Positions 12,575-21,220 of a stretch of DNA of 64,000 nt are shown here, one piece after another. Location of the stretch: the NCBI GenBank assembly GCA_029582155.1, contig CM055907.1:15288974-15352973 (forward strand), in the 5' to 3' direction. Position 1 is the stretch's first letter; each line of letters opens with the position of its first letter. This DNA comes from Panopea generosa (lineage: Eukaryota > Mollusca > Bivalvia > Adapedonta > Hiatellidae). The notes under the pieces are model-generated. The model had not been told where the DNA came from and made no database searches. It saw only the letters and a list, made by a program, of their open reading frames with translations. The position numbers and the translations under genes are program-made.

Positions 12575-13325
12575 ACAACCCCTTCCAAAAACACTACAAC
12601 ATACAAACTCACAAATAAGCTCGCACATTGTAATAACCTAGAAGAAAAACAAATACAAATCAATACACACTCCAAAGCCAATGTGACGTAAATGTCTTAA
12701 AACTGCTTGTATTTATCATATGATACATGTTGAGAAACGAACTCATATTTGTTGCAGATAAATAAAAACAAATGATTAAACGTAACAAACTATTTTATTT
12801 TAGTCCAAATAAGTATTGCTTATTCACAATATACACGGCTAAGACCAATCGGTAAATGGGAATACTCTAAAGCATATTGTTAAAAGAAGATGTAAATTAA
12901 TTAAATAACTATATTTGTGTTGTGATATCTTTAACTCTTTTTGAATTTCAGGGTATTACATCCATCACATCGACAACTTCATCAATCTGAGAAAATTAGA
13001 ATTAAACTTCCGGCCGCCAGAGGAGTTTTTTCTACACATGGAAAGAGTAGACGTCGAAACCATTGAACGTATAAATGCCAACACAACGGCCTCATCTTCA
13101 ACAACCAGTCAGAACACAGAAACATCAACATTAAATTCAAAACAATATTTGACACACCCGCCTACGAAAGTTGCCATTCCGGATATATCAAAATCAAGTT
13201 TAAAGAGGAAAGATTCTAAAAAAATTAAAGACAAATCAAGGGAAACTCCACTAGCCACAAAGTCGAGAATGTTAAGTTGTTTTGGTGTAGGACTAAAGAA
13301 AAAGAAAGATAAAACGAAGCAATGA
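5289..13325 (+). CDS. gene A: leaderless IL-1/FGF-superfamily beta-trefoil protein (cytokine-like), 325 aa, six coding exons
   Basis: Joined exons are 5289-5435, 8345-8396, 9674-9847, 11505-11629, 12364-12469 and 12952-13325; every junction is AG/GT with compatible phase and the sum is 326 codons including TGA. There is no signal peptide or membrane segment. Residues 1-90 are polar and basic (RRKNKR at 35-40, CRKR further on) and probably disordered. Residues ~92-237 show three pseudo-repeats of a beta-trefoil. The second, residues 145-165, has F145, P151, F154-L155-A156-T157 and L165 at the exact spacing of the IL-1 signature; only the Ser and the small residue after it are replaced (L147, H148). 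The third (~181-237) has D-E-R-F-F, then E-L, Y-Y-I, L-E-L and F-F-L, matching the order of strands in the C-terminal IL-1 repeat. The tail (~240-325) is Ser/Thr-rich and ends in a lysine-rich stretch. By family knowledge such folds are receptor ligands or intracellular binding modules; the role here is inferred. FGF is the main alternative, but its Cys-centred signature is absent. The start is the first ATG in frame after the upstream stop at 5262. Confidence 0.72.
5477..5641 (+). mobile_element. LINE relic: C-terminal end of a reverse-transcriptase ORF2
   Basis: The frame encodes C-S-L-Y-N-D-I-F-Q-E-L-L, then N-D-E-D-K-L-K-Y-L-V-T-N-V, then R-R-G-N and a stop. The order C-x-[LF]-Y-x-D-[IL], D-x-D/E-K-x-x-[YF]-L and a final basic R-R motif is typical of the extreme C-terminus of CR1/jockey-like LINE ORF2 proteins in molluscs. 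A second copy with the same landmarks lies at 21034-21219. Only the 3' end is present, as expected for 5'-truncated LINE insertions. It sits in intron 1 of gene A, 40 bases past the donor. Confidence 0.6.
6067..6230 (+). mobile_element. tRNA-derived SINE (degenerate)
   Basis: A tRNA-like head with an A box (tagctgagttagtaacgcc) and a B box (agttcgaatccc) starts near 6075. The following body contains 'gtcctgagtctcccatctctgaatgtttggggtgtagtcagtaacctgtag', which echoes the body of the intact SINEs at 15521, 29768 and 35168. It lacks a clear tail and is intronic in gene A. Confidence 0.5.
8345..8396 (+). CDS. gene A, coding exon 2
   Basis: This 52-base exon is bordered by acceptor ATTACAG and donor GTGAGT. 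It is entered in phase 0 and left in phase 1, and encodes ETDFACRKRSSLKARYS plus the first base of a glycine codon. Short basic content (CRKR, LKAR). It is the least certain exon of the gene because it is short, but skipping it would break the frame between exons 1 and 3. Confidence 0.55.
8664..9478 (+). repeat. 23-bp minisatellite, about 35 units
   Basis: A tandem array of the unit 'accatgaagccatttgtt' plus 'ctttt' (23 bp). Variants swap 'agcca' for 'agtaa', 'ttc' for 'tta', and there are a few short insertions such as a doubled 'atgaagcc' block. It lies wholly inside intron 2 of gene A, about 200 bases upstream of exon 3. Each unit carries ACCATGAAG, a good initiation context, but frames are broken and it is not coding. 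Confidence 0.9.
9674..9847 (+). CDS. gene A, coding exon 3 (first beta-trefoil strands)
   Basis: Acceptor TTTTAG ends at 9673 and donor GTAAGT starts at 9848. The exon is 174 bases, entered and left in phase 1, and encodes residues 67-124. The first half is Pro/Ser-rich linker (EQPAASPFDTPKV). The second half, from RLITIETTDQYTLTADSSS to HVKVCEN, alternates hydrophobic and polar residues as in the opening strands of a trefoil. The equivalent exon of gene B (58378-58551) is also 174 bases and phase 1-1. Confidence 0.75.
10014..10180 (+). mobile_element. tRNA-derived SINE with CAA-rich segment
   Basis: The head at 10014-10090 has an A box (gtggtgcagtggataagt) and a B box (ggttcgatccc). It is followed by 'aacaacaacaacactcggtattgg' and a short body. 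It is not a functional tRNA, since the 3' acceptor strand does not pair with the 5' end. It lies in intron 3 of gene A. Confidence 0.6.
11033..11203. repeat. MITE-like element, 'ttaagcagc...gctgcttaaga' family
   Basis: The left end (cggtcacctttattaagcagtcacttgtcttaa) mirrors the right end (tggctgcttaagacaagtttgactg ending at 11200). An internal extra copy of the motif (tgtattaagcagcaacctgtcttaa) suggests rearrangement. Relatives occur at 13515-13657 and 46862-46993. No coding content; intronic in gene A. Confidence 0.55.
11328..11435 (+). repeat. 45-bp tandem repeat of CAT/ATC-rich DNA
   Basis: Two and a half units of a 45-bp sequence containing 'tcagtaacatcaacgacatt' (at 11356 and 11401), with internal ATC triplet structure. 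It lies in intron 3 of gene A, about 70 bases upstream of exon 4. Confidence 0.8.
11505..11629 (+). CDS. gene A, coding exon 4 (IL-1 signature-like repeat)
   Basis: Acceptor ACTTCAG ends at 11504 and donor GTATAC starts at 11630. It encodes residues 125-166 in phase 1 to phase 0. It contains the stretch F-Q-L-H-S-N-P-S-Y-F-L-A-T followed by seven residues and Leu, which keeps the spacing of the IL-1 family pattern [FC]-x-S-[ASLV]-x2-P-x2-[FYLIV]-[LI]-[SCA]-T-x7-[LIVM] with two substitutions. This is the strongest single clue to the fold. Confidence 0.8.
11875..12205 (+). repeat. 30-bp tandem repeat array
   Basis: About eleven degenerate units built on 'gatccatgatttaaaa' plus 'gaataagtggatga', with an alternating variant 'atttgatacaatatgtgggtg' giving a 60-bp higher-order pattern from about 11995 on. 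The array is intronic in gene A. The apparent minus-strand frame with NHGYHPLILL-type repeats is a by-product of the 30-bp period. Confidence 0.85.
12364..12469 (+). CDS. gene A, coding exon 5
   Basis: Acceptor TTGTAG ends at 12363 and donor GTAATA starts at 12470. This 106-base exon, phase 0 to phase 1, encodes residues 167-201: SYCADTLDESNPDERFFRCF then RSEFGVELVQPHAHK. The D-E-R-F-F followed by E-L fits the strand pair that opens the last repeat of an IL-1-type trefoil. The exon matches 62314-62374 of gene B in position and phase but carries about 15 more residues. Confidence 0.75.
12494..12575. repeat. (AAAT)n microsatellite
   Basis: About 20 uninterrupted copies of AAAT/ATAA immediately after exon 5 of gene A, 24 bases past the donor. 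It yields a spurious YLFI-repeat frame on the minus strand. Probably length-polymorphic. Confidence 0.95.
12952..13325 (+). CDS. gene A, last coding exon (C-terminal trefoil strands and basic tail)
   Basis: Acceptor AATTTCAG ends at 12951. It encodes G-Y-Y-I-H-H-I-D...L-E-L...F-F-L-H-M-E-R-V, closing the trefoil near residue 237. A Ser/Thr/Asn-rich region follows, then KRKDSKKIKDKSRE and a terminal C-F-G-V-G-L-K-K-K-K-D-K-T-K-Q. TGA is at 13323-13325. The highly basic tail could bind nucleic acid, membrane phospholipid or glycosaminoglycan; none of this is shown. Confidence 0.75.
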
Positions 13326-13392
13326 GATGGATAATGTATTGTCATAGTAAAAAGAATACTATCACCAATGTTTACAATCATGTTTATTTGCA

Positions 13393-13508
13393 GGAAGATG
13401 GAAGTTCTGCTCAGTTTATTTCTGAGGTTTTCTTTCACCAATAAAACTGGAAATGCCATGTGTTACATTTTATGTATAGAAAATGGCGTTCAATCTCATT
13501 AAAAACAA
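13393..13508 (+). mobile_element. SINE 3' fragment in the 3' flank of gene A
   Basis: The sequence from 'ggaagatggaagttctgctcag' through 'ctgaggttttctttcaccaataaaactgg' to 'aaatggcgttcaatctcattaaaaa' is a 3'-end copy of the SINE family seen at 37790-37962, 45102-45715 and 62680-62922. It begins about 70 bases past the stop codon of gene A and carries AATAAA at 13440-13445, which could serve as the polyadenylation signal. Confidence 0.6.
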
Positions 13509-13514
13509 ATGCTT

Positions 13515-13657
13515 CAGTCAAACCTGTCTTAAGCAGCAATTCAAGGGCAGAAGCAAAAGTGGCTTTTTATTACAGGTTTTTGTTTAATGTATGTTATTTG
13601 CTCTGAGAGCAAAAAAATGTAAACAACAAATGTGGCTGCTTAATAGATGTTTGACTG
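13515..13657. repeat. MITE, 143 bp, with terminal inverted repeats
   Basis: The left end 'cagtcaaacctgtcttaag' plus 'cagc' pairs with the right end 'gctgcttaatagatg' plus 'tttgactg'. The internal sequence is not coding. It is the best preserved of three copies (others at 11033-11203 and 46862-46993). Confidence 0.7.
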
Positions 13658-14759
13658 TATTTGTATTTTTCCATATGCGTCAGAGTTGAGTCGTTGTATT
13701 GTCATACACAGAAGAGATAATGCGCTAACATAAACAGGTTCTAGGGTTATTGTCGAACGGAACAGTCATTTGTTGATATATGTACTCGTCAGATAGATGT
13801 TTGATTATTTAGTGCCATGTTGCTGTGTTATTTATTGTGTGTGTTTTTTTCCCGTTAGTGTGTGTGTGTTTACGTGTGCGTGTCATGTTGCGTGTATCTT
13901 GCTAGTTTTAAAACAGGTGTTCATCTGTAAAAATACATATATGTATGTTAAGTTATTATTTATTTTGTTTTTATATAAAAAAGCAAAAAAAACCCAAAAA
14001 CAATCCCAATTCAAACAACAAACCAATGAGAATTGTAAATGTGCAATAGAATTTAACAAATTTGAAACATGTGTATAGGATGTTAACCGATATGAAGGAC
14101 CCATGGGTGCTCACAAGATAGATAACTGTAAATAGTATCATCCAGTATGAGAAGTTTTAGTCCATGCACCAGCAACATTTATTTTTGATTAGTTTAATTT
14201 AGATATTTAAAATAAGAATTATGAGTGAACTGCTGGTGCTAGCTTTATTAAAGGAATGATGATTAAAATGTCTCAATAATTGTTTCATGGATAAGAAGTA
14301 GCTCTCTTATGCTATTTTCTAAATTGAGCACCCATATTGTCAATTCATTTCAAAGACGATTTATTATTCATTTATTGTAATTATAATTTATATTATATAT
14401 ATTTTTTTGGAATAAAATGTTAAATTCATATGTTTAAAGTATTATCTTTATCAATATATGTGCTTGTTGTAGAGTTCATATTACGTGTAAAAACGATATA
14501 ATGTTGGTAATATATTTCTTTTATTTATATTTATTATTATTATTCCTTGGCATCGTTTTTATGAAGATTCCTGGAGTGATTTGTGGTCTTTTTGACACGA
14601 TTCTTAAATACGTCTTTTACTACATGTAATTATTTAATATGAGTTTAAACGGATAACTAAACATTAACCAACATAAATTTGAGAAAATCCATATATTTGA
14701 TTTTATTATTTTATCTAATGCGACAATATATATTCCATTCTGAAAATTACGCATAGTTG

Positions 14760-14980
14760 TTAGGCCCTCCAAGTGGGGTCACTGTTCCTTAGATCTCTTA
14801 AAGTAATTACCATTGTTCCCCAGATCCCCAAAAGTATATGCCATAGTTAACCAAAAGTATTTCCACACATATCTCTAAAATTAGTACTTTGATGCCCGAA
14901 TCCCTGAAAGTAATGACCAATGTTCCCCCAGGTCCCTAAAAATAATTTGTCATGTTCCTGGATCTAAAAAAAAACCCGGA
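14760..14980 (+). repeat. degenerate tandem repeat
   Basis: About five diverged units of roughly 40 bp built on 'tgttccccagatccctaaaagtaa' variants (for example at 14810-14835 and 14915-14945). No coding content. Confidence 0.6.
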
Positions 14981-15275
14981 AGGAACTCAGTTGTATATGC
15001 ATAAATCACATCTGATTTAATTATAAAATTGAAACACCAAGGGATATATTCAGACACTTAATTTCGCCCAACAATAACGGTGATGACGGTGATAACTGTT
15101 TGAAGGTTTGTAACTTTCAAAAAAGTTTTGCTCATATTTTCAGACCGCATCACCAAGCTTTATTTTGTAACTGTTTAGAAATCCTCAAATATGACGATTC
15201 AGAAGAAGCATATTGCATGTTCAAAGATTGCTTTGATGCATGGGCAAGTGTCAATTACATTTCAGCATTGCCGAG

Positions 15276-15448
15276 GGTCCTCCGTGGCTGAGTGGTCTAA
15301 GGTGTTGTATTCTAATCACAGTTTACCCTTTACCTCAGTGGTCGGGGATTTTTGCCTAGATCAGTCTAAATCATTAATGTAAGAACGTCACTTTCGGCTC
15401 TGATTTCTAATCGGGTCCACAGAGGTCTTCATACAACAACAAAACTAA
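15276..15448 (+). mobile_element. tRNA-Leu/Ser-like SINE
   Basis: The head 'cgtggctgagtggtctaagg' is a class II tRNA-like A box region, followed by a degraded B box (gtggtcggggatttt) and a body ending in 'tacaacaacaaaac'. Its head resembles the minus-strand heads at 45644-45715 and 62835-62922. Confidence 0.55.
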
Positions 15449-15520
15449 ACATGTTTCGTGTTGAACATGACGTGACATCCGATTCAACATTATTCAGTGT
15501 CTTTTTTTAAAAAAAATCAA

Positions 15521-15805
15521 CTGGGCTCGATTAGCTCGGTCGGTAATGCGTCTGACTATCAGTCCAGGGGTCGTGAGTGCGAATCCCCGCCCAGCAACAA
15601 TCTCTGTGACGATTGATATACGACATTGTGTCTCATTATCATTCGACTTCACCGCTGATTCAAGTGGGAAAGTTATCAGTTACTTGCGGAGATGGGGTGT
15701 GCTCGAGTACTGGTAAATCCCAGAAAACAGTGGTTAGGTTAACTGATCGTCTGTTAGCCCTCGATGGCATAAAAATGAAGCTAAATATTCAATCAGTTTA
15801 AGATA
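15521..15805 (+). mobile_element. tRNA-derived SINE, full-length copy
   Basis: The head 'gggctcgattagctcggtcgg' (A box) and 'gtgagtgcgaatccccgccc' (B box region) look tRNA-derived. The body runs through 'cgacattgtgtctcattatc', 'ttatcagttacttgcggaga' and 'ctgttagccctcgatggcat' to an AT-rich 'aatattcaatcagttt' tail. Near-identical copies are at 29768-30050 and 35168-35455 and a headless copy at 19692-19935. Confidence 0.75.
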
Positions 15806-15904
15806 GTTTGAGTATATTTTTAAAGTCGTAAAACTTCCTGCCCGGGCAGCATTAAATTGTAGGTGTGATTATGTATAACAGTTGTTTCCTGTAAATGTCA
15901 GTGA

Positions 15905-16270
15905 CGTTTCATTATGCTTAAAATATATCATAATTCGTCTGCTTCAAGCATGATAAAGGTTTATCAACACAAATCCTTGTATATTTGTTTACCATTTGTA
16001 GTGCACGAGCAAACAAGCTCCTCCCTAGAAATTCAAAATTTTGGCATGTACCAAACCTTTATTTACAACAATTATTTGGGCTTGACAATCAAATATATTA
16101 ATAATCTAGAAGTATGCAAATTTATAACAAAAACATTGCAGCGATGACAGTGTCAATTTGAAAAAAAAGGGTTTCTGATTCGAATCATGTATAGAATTAT
16201 ATAAAATCTGCCCCAGAGCTATCGTACGGTTATATGGAAGCGACTAAACATAGAAAATGGTTATATGTTT
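15905..16270 (+). repeat. dispersed repeat, family shared with 28640-28870 and 51845-52110
   Basis: Landmarks 'gaaattcaaaattttggca', 'tataacaaaaacattgcagcgatgac', 'tcgaatcatgtatagaatta' and 'ctgccccagagctatc' recur in the same order at 51845-52110 and more weakly at 28640-28870. No terminal repeats or frames were found, and the class is unknown. Confidence 0.6.
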
Positions 16271-16432
16271 GTAACCCTGTATCAATCATATATATACATA
16301 TTTGTTTATGTTTTGTATAAACATAACTTCATTTAAATACTCTGGCATATATATGCGTGTACATAGCCAATTTGTATACATATTTTTGATCATTATATTT
16401 ATATAATTTTGGTTTTAAGGAGACAAATCTAC

Positions 16433-16930
16433 TTATTTGAGGTGTAAACCCACCACTGATTTTTGTTCTTTATTCTTTAGTAAATAACAAAAGTTTGAAG
16501 GCTTGTCATTCATAGAAAGTACAAAATTAAAGAAGTGAAACTTACATTTTACCGTTTGTCAACCTCTGCACTATCAAAATATGATGAGAAAAGTAGGGGT
16601 TATGTGTCATATAAGAGATTTTGATATTTTTTTCTGCTCAGTGTGTACACTGGTGACAAATTGAAAGTAGACTTCCGAAATCATGTATTCATACCCCAAT
16701 TTCCAAGCATCATTTTTTCTTTCTAATTTCACAATTCAAACATGACAATGATATCAAAATGTTCAAAATATCTAAAAAAATGCCATTCAAAAAAAAGAAA
16801 AAAAAATGAGCATTAAAATAAGGAAAATGCATTTTTAAAGAAGAAGAAACGAGGATTACTTATAACCGCGATTATTCGACTACCCCACAGAATCACTTCC
16901 TTTTTGCAATGGTGGTACTATGCCTCGAAT
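16433..16930 (+). repeat. dispersed repeat, inverted copy at 30465-30925
   Basis: The segment from 'gaggtgtaaacccaccactgattttt' to 'cacttcctttttgcaatggtgg' is present as its reverse complement at 30465-30925 (ccaccattgcaaaaaggaagtg ... caatggtgggtttacacct). A further partial copy is at 31195-31285. It is an interspersed element of unknown class, about 450-500 bp. Confidence 0.75.
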
Positions 16931-17029
16931 AAAATCTTACTGTATTTTATCAATTCCACGTAGTGGCTGTAAATTTGGTATATCAATGTAAATTTTATGC
17001 TTTCATTGGTGTAGGAGCGTTTCAATTAT

Positions 17030-17145
17030 TTGGGGTGGGGTGGGGGTGTGGTGCAATCTGAGAAAAAGGAGTACGAGGATGTACTTCCAAGCTGCAAAGT
17101 ATATGCTGAAACTGAATATGGGGGTGGGGGGAGTAGGCGACTCCT
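17030..17145 (+). other. G-rich tract
   Basis: Two purine-rich runs stand out in AT-rich DNA: ggggtggggtgggggtgtgg at 17032-17051 and gggggtgggggg near 17120. They could form G-quadruplex-like structure on this strand. No gene is associated. Confidence 0.4.
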
Positions 17146-17159
17146 ACGTCTATGACTTT

Positions 17160-19690
17160 ATTTATTGGTGATTGTTTATATTTGTGTGACATTGAAAGTA
17201 TCCGATAATTAAATTGTATTTGCCTTTATGATATGGCATTTGTATATACGTTGTAAGAAATTATTTGTTAATTACTCGACATTAATTTATTTACTACGAT
17301 ATTCAATTAATTCCCATTTAAGGTTTCTTTGTTATGGCATAGCATTTTTATGTTTATTGCAATCAATATAAAGATGAAATGATATATACATACACCATCA
17401 ATCAATATTATGAATATAATTTGTGATATATTAATTTATGACTTTACATTAATTTAAAGAATATCTATAATTATGCAATATACGGTTATCATAATTCACT
17501 GATCAAAATCACAATTTGGCGTACACATTTTTTTTTTTTACTTAACTGTGACATTAAATTTTTATGTGTATCACCTAACATGGTAATATTATATTTATTT
17601 AAGATGCACAGATAGGCACTAAAATCAATGCATTATAACTATAGCAAAGTAAACAGTATTTTTTTATAAGTCTTATAAAAATAACATAAAATCATAAAAT
17701 AAAAAAAAACATTATTTTATATGATTTCTTTTCAAATCGAATGGATCTGATGTGATGTTGGTAAACAACTCGATATTTATTTGACCATTTTCTAAATTTA
17801 ATAAAAATCAACAAAGCCAAAGAGCCACATTTGTGACAAATATTCCTCTTATTAATAAGCGACACGCCTTTATATTACCTTTATGTGAACCTTAATATAT
17901 AAAGACAGGATGATGTGTGAGACAGAGTTTTTTGTATATCGACCGTTAATGAATAGGCCAATGAACAATTCTCTAATTTATTTATTATGAAACGGTTAAT
18001 ACAGTTATTGCATTTTAACTTTTAAAATTTAAAAAACTTTTAGAATGCAGTGCATATATTTGAAATTGAAAACGAAAGCTTAGTCTGTAAAATTATTGTA
18101 CAATCAAGATTTAGATGATACAATTTAATGTCAAGCATTTACAGAGAGGTACTTACATACAGTTAAGAATATCTGTATAAGGAAAATGCATTTATTAAGC
18201 TCTGTAAAGTTGAGTCCATATGTTCACTGTTTGTCTAACTTGTTTAGATACTACTTGGTAATGTGGAATACTTGCTTAAAAAATAAAATAAAAATATATA
18301 TATCATTAAAGAAAACCAATACAACAAACTAGGAAATTGTATTATTTGAAATTACGAATTTTATATTTAAATATATTAAATGCTATTTCTTACTTACTTT
18401 TCTAAAGAGGAGTTTATGCTTAAAAGAAACACTCGGAATATAACATTAAGTGTTTGATTTACTGAACGTCGAAACTAAAATATTCAATATTTAGTCAATT
18501 AATATGCATGTTTTATTTCTATTTTCATAATTGTCTCCTACATGTGATTGCAAATATAAGGTCAAGGATTATTAAAGACATATATTTAGTATAATTACAA
18601 TGTTATTTCTTTTTTTCTGACATGTGCTATCATTCTGTAACAGTATCAAATGAAAGACTTTTCTTTGGTCATACGTAGTAGTTTAAATGTAATTCAAATT
18701 GACAACTAAAACATTTTGTGTCATTAACAACAATTTAAGTGGTGAAACGTTTTGTAATTGGTCATTTTTTCAGTGTTAGTTAAACTTTTGTTAAGATATG
18801 TCTGTAACATCTAGACATAGTCTATGTATCACTTTTGACTTTATTGTGAAAATTCTAAAATCAATAAATGGTGCTACAAATTTTAAAGTATACTATTTAT
18901 TTTGATTATTTGTATCCCATAGCACTTACGATGTTAATCTCCACATCTCACCATCCATGTTGTTAACTCTTTCATAAATATATACCGTTTGACCACGGAG
19001 TGGAAATCGCACTCGATCAGCTTGACATCCTATTAAAGTGTTAACATAAACTACGTAGCACAATCAGATCCAGAAAGAATAGTTGCAGTAGTTTATTTCA
19101 AATTATTTGGGGGTATCACCATCGTTTCATTACCTGCAAATAAATATATTAAATACACACTATTAAAGCAAAGCATGAAAGTAGACCGTACATCATTTGC
19201 ACATCATTGTATGACTTAACATTTATATATGAGTATAAGATGTTATGTTACAGGCTATGAATATGCGGAATAAACTTAAAACCTTGTTACCTGCAGATTT
19301 GCAGAGTCAGCAAATTCTATCGTATTACTCACAGGAATTCTACTTTTTCCATTACGCATACCGCTCCCTGGAACCGCACAGGGTTGGTAACTAAACCACA
19401 ATAATAAAGATGACAAAAATGATCAAATGAACATGAGACCCATTCAGAGAATTCATATCCATTTGCAGAGTGACAGTGATTCTGTTCTTGGTGGGGTTTG
19501 TTTGAAAAGAAATATATAAAAGCGACCCTGCGACCCTGTTTTATCTTGAAGACGATCCATGCTTCCAGTCTGACCTGTTTTTACATTTGCGTACTCTTAC
19601 ATAAACATAACAACGTTTGTAACTGTTAATTTGTAATGTCGAAAACAATATTAACACATTTTATGTGATGATTGAAAATTGCCATTTATC
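17160..19690. other. AT-rich stretch, nothing recognised
   Basis: Very AT-rich DNA with many short A and T runs. I see no frame with splice borders, no tRNA-like box pair and no obvious repeat partner elsewhere in the window. Confidence 0.5.
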
Positions 19691-19691
19691 T

Positions 19692-19935
19692 CAAACTGCC
19701 GATTCAAGTGAGAAAGCTGTCAGTTACTTGAGAAGAAAGGCTCGGCTGAGTATTTGTTCACATTCTAAAACCCCAGAAAAAGAGTGAAAAAGGGATCAGT
19801 TGTTTGACTTGAGAAGAAGGGTGCGCTTGGTTACTAATTACCCTGACAAAGTCCCAGAAAATAGTTGATAGGTTACCGACCGTCTGTTAACCCCGATGGC
19901 ATAAACATGAGCTAAATATTCTACAAACAATCAAA
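19692..19935 (+). mobile_element. SINE body without tRNA head
   Basis: Begins with 'gccgattcaagtgagaaag' and contains 'tcagttacttgagaag', 'cccagaaaatagttgatagg' and 'ccgtctgttaaccccgatggcata', matching the body of the SINE at 15521-15805. The middle (19745-19860) is partly duplicated (two versions of 'cttgagaagaa'). Confidence 0.6.
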
Positions 19936-20625
19936 CAATCATTGAACTTTGTGACCAAAAATTCGATTTCAAAAGTAACATGTATACAAATAAATAAACT
20001 ATGTATAATGTTTACGTAGCAGAGGATCAAATTAGTTTCCCCAGTTGACATCACTGGCACCGATTGATCTGTGTTTTTAAACACTTCACTTACCTATTTT
20101 GGACTTTTTTACTGGTAATATGCCCATACATCATCTCTTGTTCCACATGTTTTTGAAATAAATGTTAATAACTTTACGCCAATATTTTGAATAAAGATAT
20201 ATGTTTATTTCTAAATATTATATGGAACCTGAATTTTAACAAACATATAAACTTCGCAATGTACCATTTGGTTTAAACATATTTATCCATTCAAATTTAC
20301 ATACATACACATCAGAGTTAGTATAAATATGGATTAGAACGGGGAAAAAATCTTATAGAGTTCTTCTCGATGACATATAGTAATTGTGAACTGGTTTGGC
20401 AGATTATTAACCATTTTATTTTGCTCTTATCATTACGAATATTAACTAATTTAAAATATACTTAATTAAATATCATAACATATTGTTAGAAATATTGGTT
20501 CATATATGTTTTAGAAACTTCAAAAATGAAATGAGTAATTAAAAAAACGAAAATTGATTATATTTATTTATATACTACACGATTTAACATAATAATAGTA
20601 TTAAACATTTATGGACATGTTCTGA

Positions 20626-20784
20626 GCAGCATGGACGAAATTGAAAGAGGGCCGTACCATATTTATTCCAGACATAGTTCGGAGGAGGGATACTTCACAG
20701 CGGTACTTCGGACTTGTTACGGGAAAAGTTTCTAATGAAAACAACTCCCAATGTTTATTTGCTGGGACACATGTCATTACGTAA
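20626..20784 (+). other. exon-like fragment of unknown gene or repeat
   Basis: A 52-codon open stretch reads ...EGRTIFIPDIVRRRD...YFGLVTGKVSNENN...FAGTHVIT, with GTAAGC at 20781 acting as a possible donor and AG at 20628-20629 or 20670-20671 as possible acceptors. The opposite strand is also open (20601-20813, with protein-like composition), so the strand is uncertain. It may be an orphan exon, pseudogene piece or transposon remnant. I do not recognise a family. Confidence 0.2.
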
Positions 20785-21009
20785 GCGTCACCTGGCAGTG
20801 GATCAAACCTCATAACTCATGACAGTTCGTTCATTTTCACGTGGCAATTATAGGAGAGATTGTCAGATATCTACATTTGAATAACTAGTAGCGTTCATTG
20901 TTGGTTTAATTTAGATGTGGTATTTTGATTCTTAGAGTAGAAGCAGGATAATACATTATGTTGATGAGCCGCTGAAGCAAGACTTTGTACATTTTGTAAT
21001 TTACTTCAG

Positions 21010-21220
21010 ATTTAAGACGAAAACCACTTTTTAATGCAGTGTACATTTTACAATGATATCAGAGAAGAACTTGTCAATGAGTACATTTCTAATATACTGC
21101 TAAATGGTATGGATGATGTTGATAAATTTGTATATCTTGTCACAAACGTTCCCAGAAAAGTAGCTAAATATATTGTTAAGGCTTATATGACAAGAAGAAG
21201 TACAATATGTAACAAATGAC
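21010..21220 (+). mobile_element. LINE relic: C-terminal end of a reverse-transcriptase ORF2
   Basis: The frame has Q-C-T-F-Y-N-D-I-R-E-E-L, D-D-V-D-K-F-V-Y-L-V-T-N-V, P-R-K-V-A-K-Y-I and R-R-S-T before a stop at 21217. It is the better preserved of two copies (other at 5477-5641). These are the closing landmarks of CR1/jockey-like LINE proteins; the polymerase domain itself is absent. Confidence 0.65.

Noticed and set aside
12290-12681. Minus-strand frames with (YLFI)n repeats
   Set aside because: They are translations of the (AAAT)n microsatellite next to exon 5 of gene A.
5289-13325. Gene A as a fibroblast growth factor
   Set aside because: FGFs share the trefoil, but the Cys-centred FGF signature ([DENA]-C-x-[FLM]-x-[EQ]) is missing and the F..P..F-L-A-T-x7-L spacing fits IL-1 better. 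FGF remains the second choice, not excluded.
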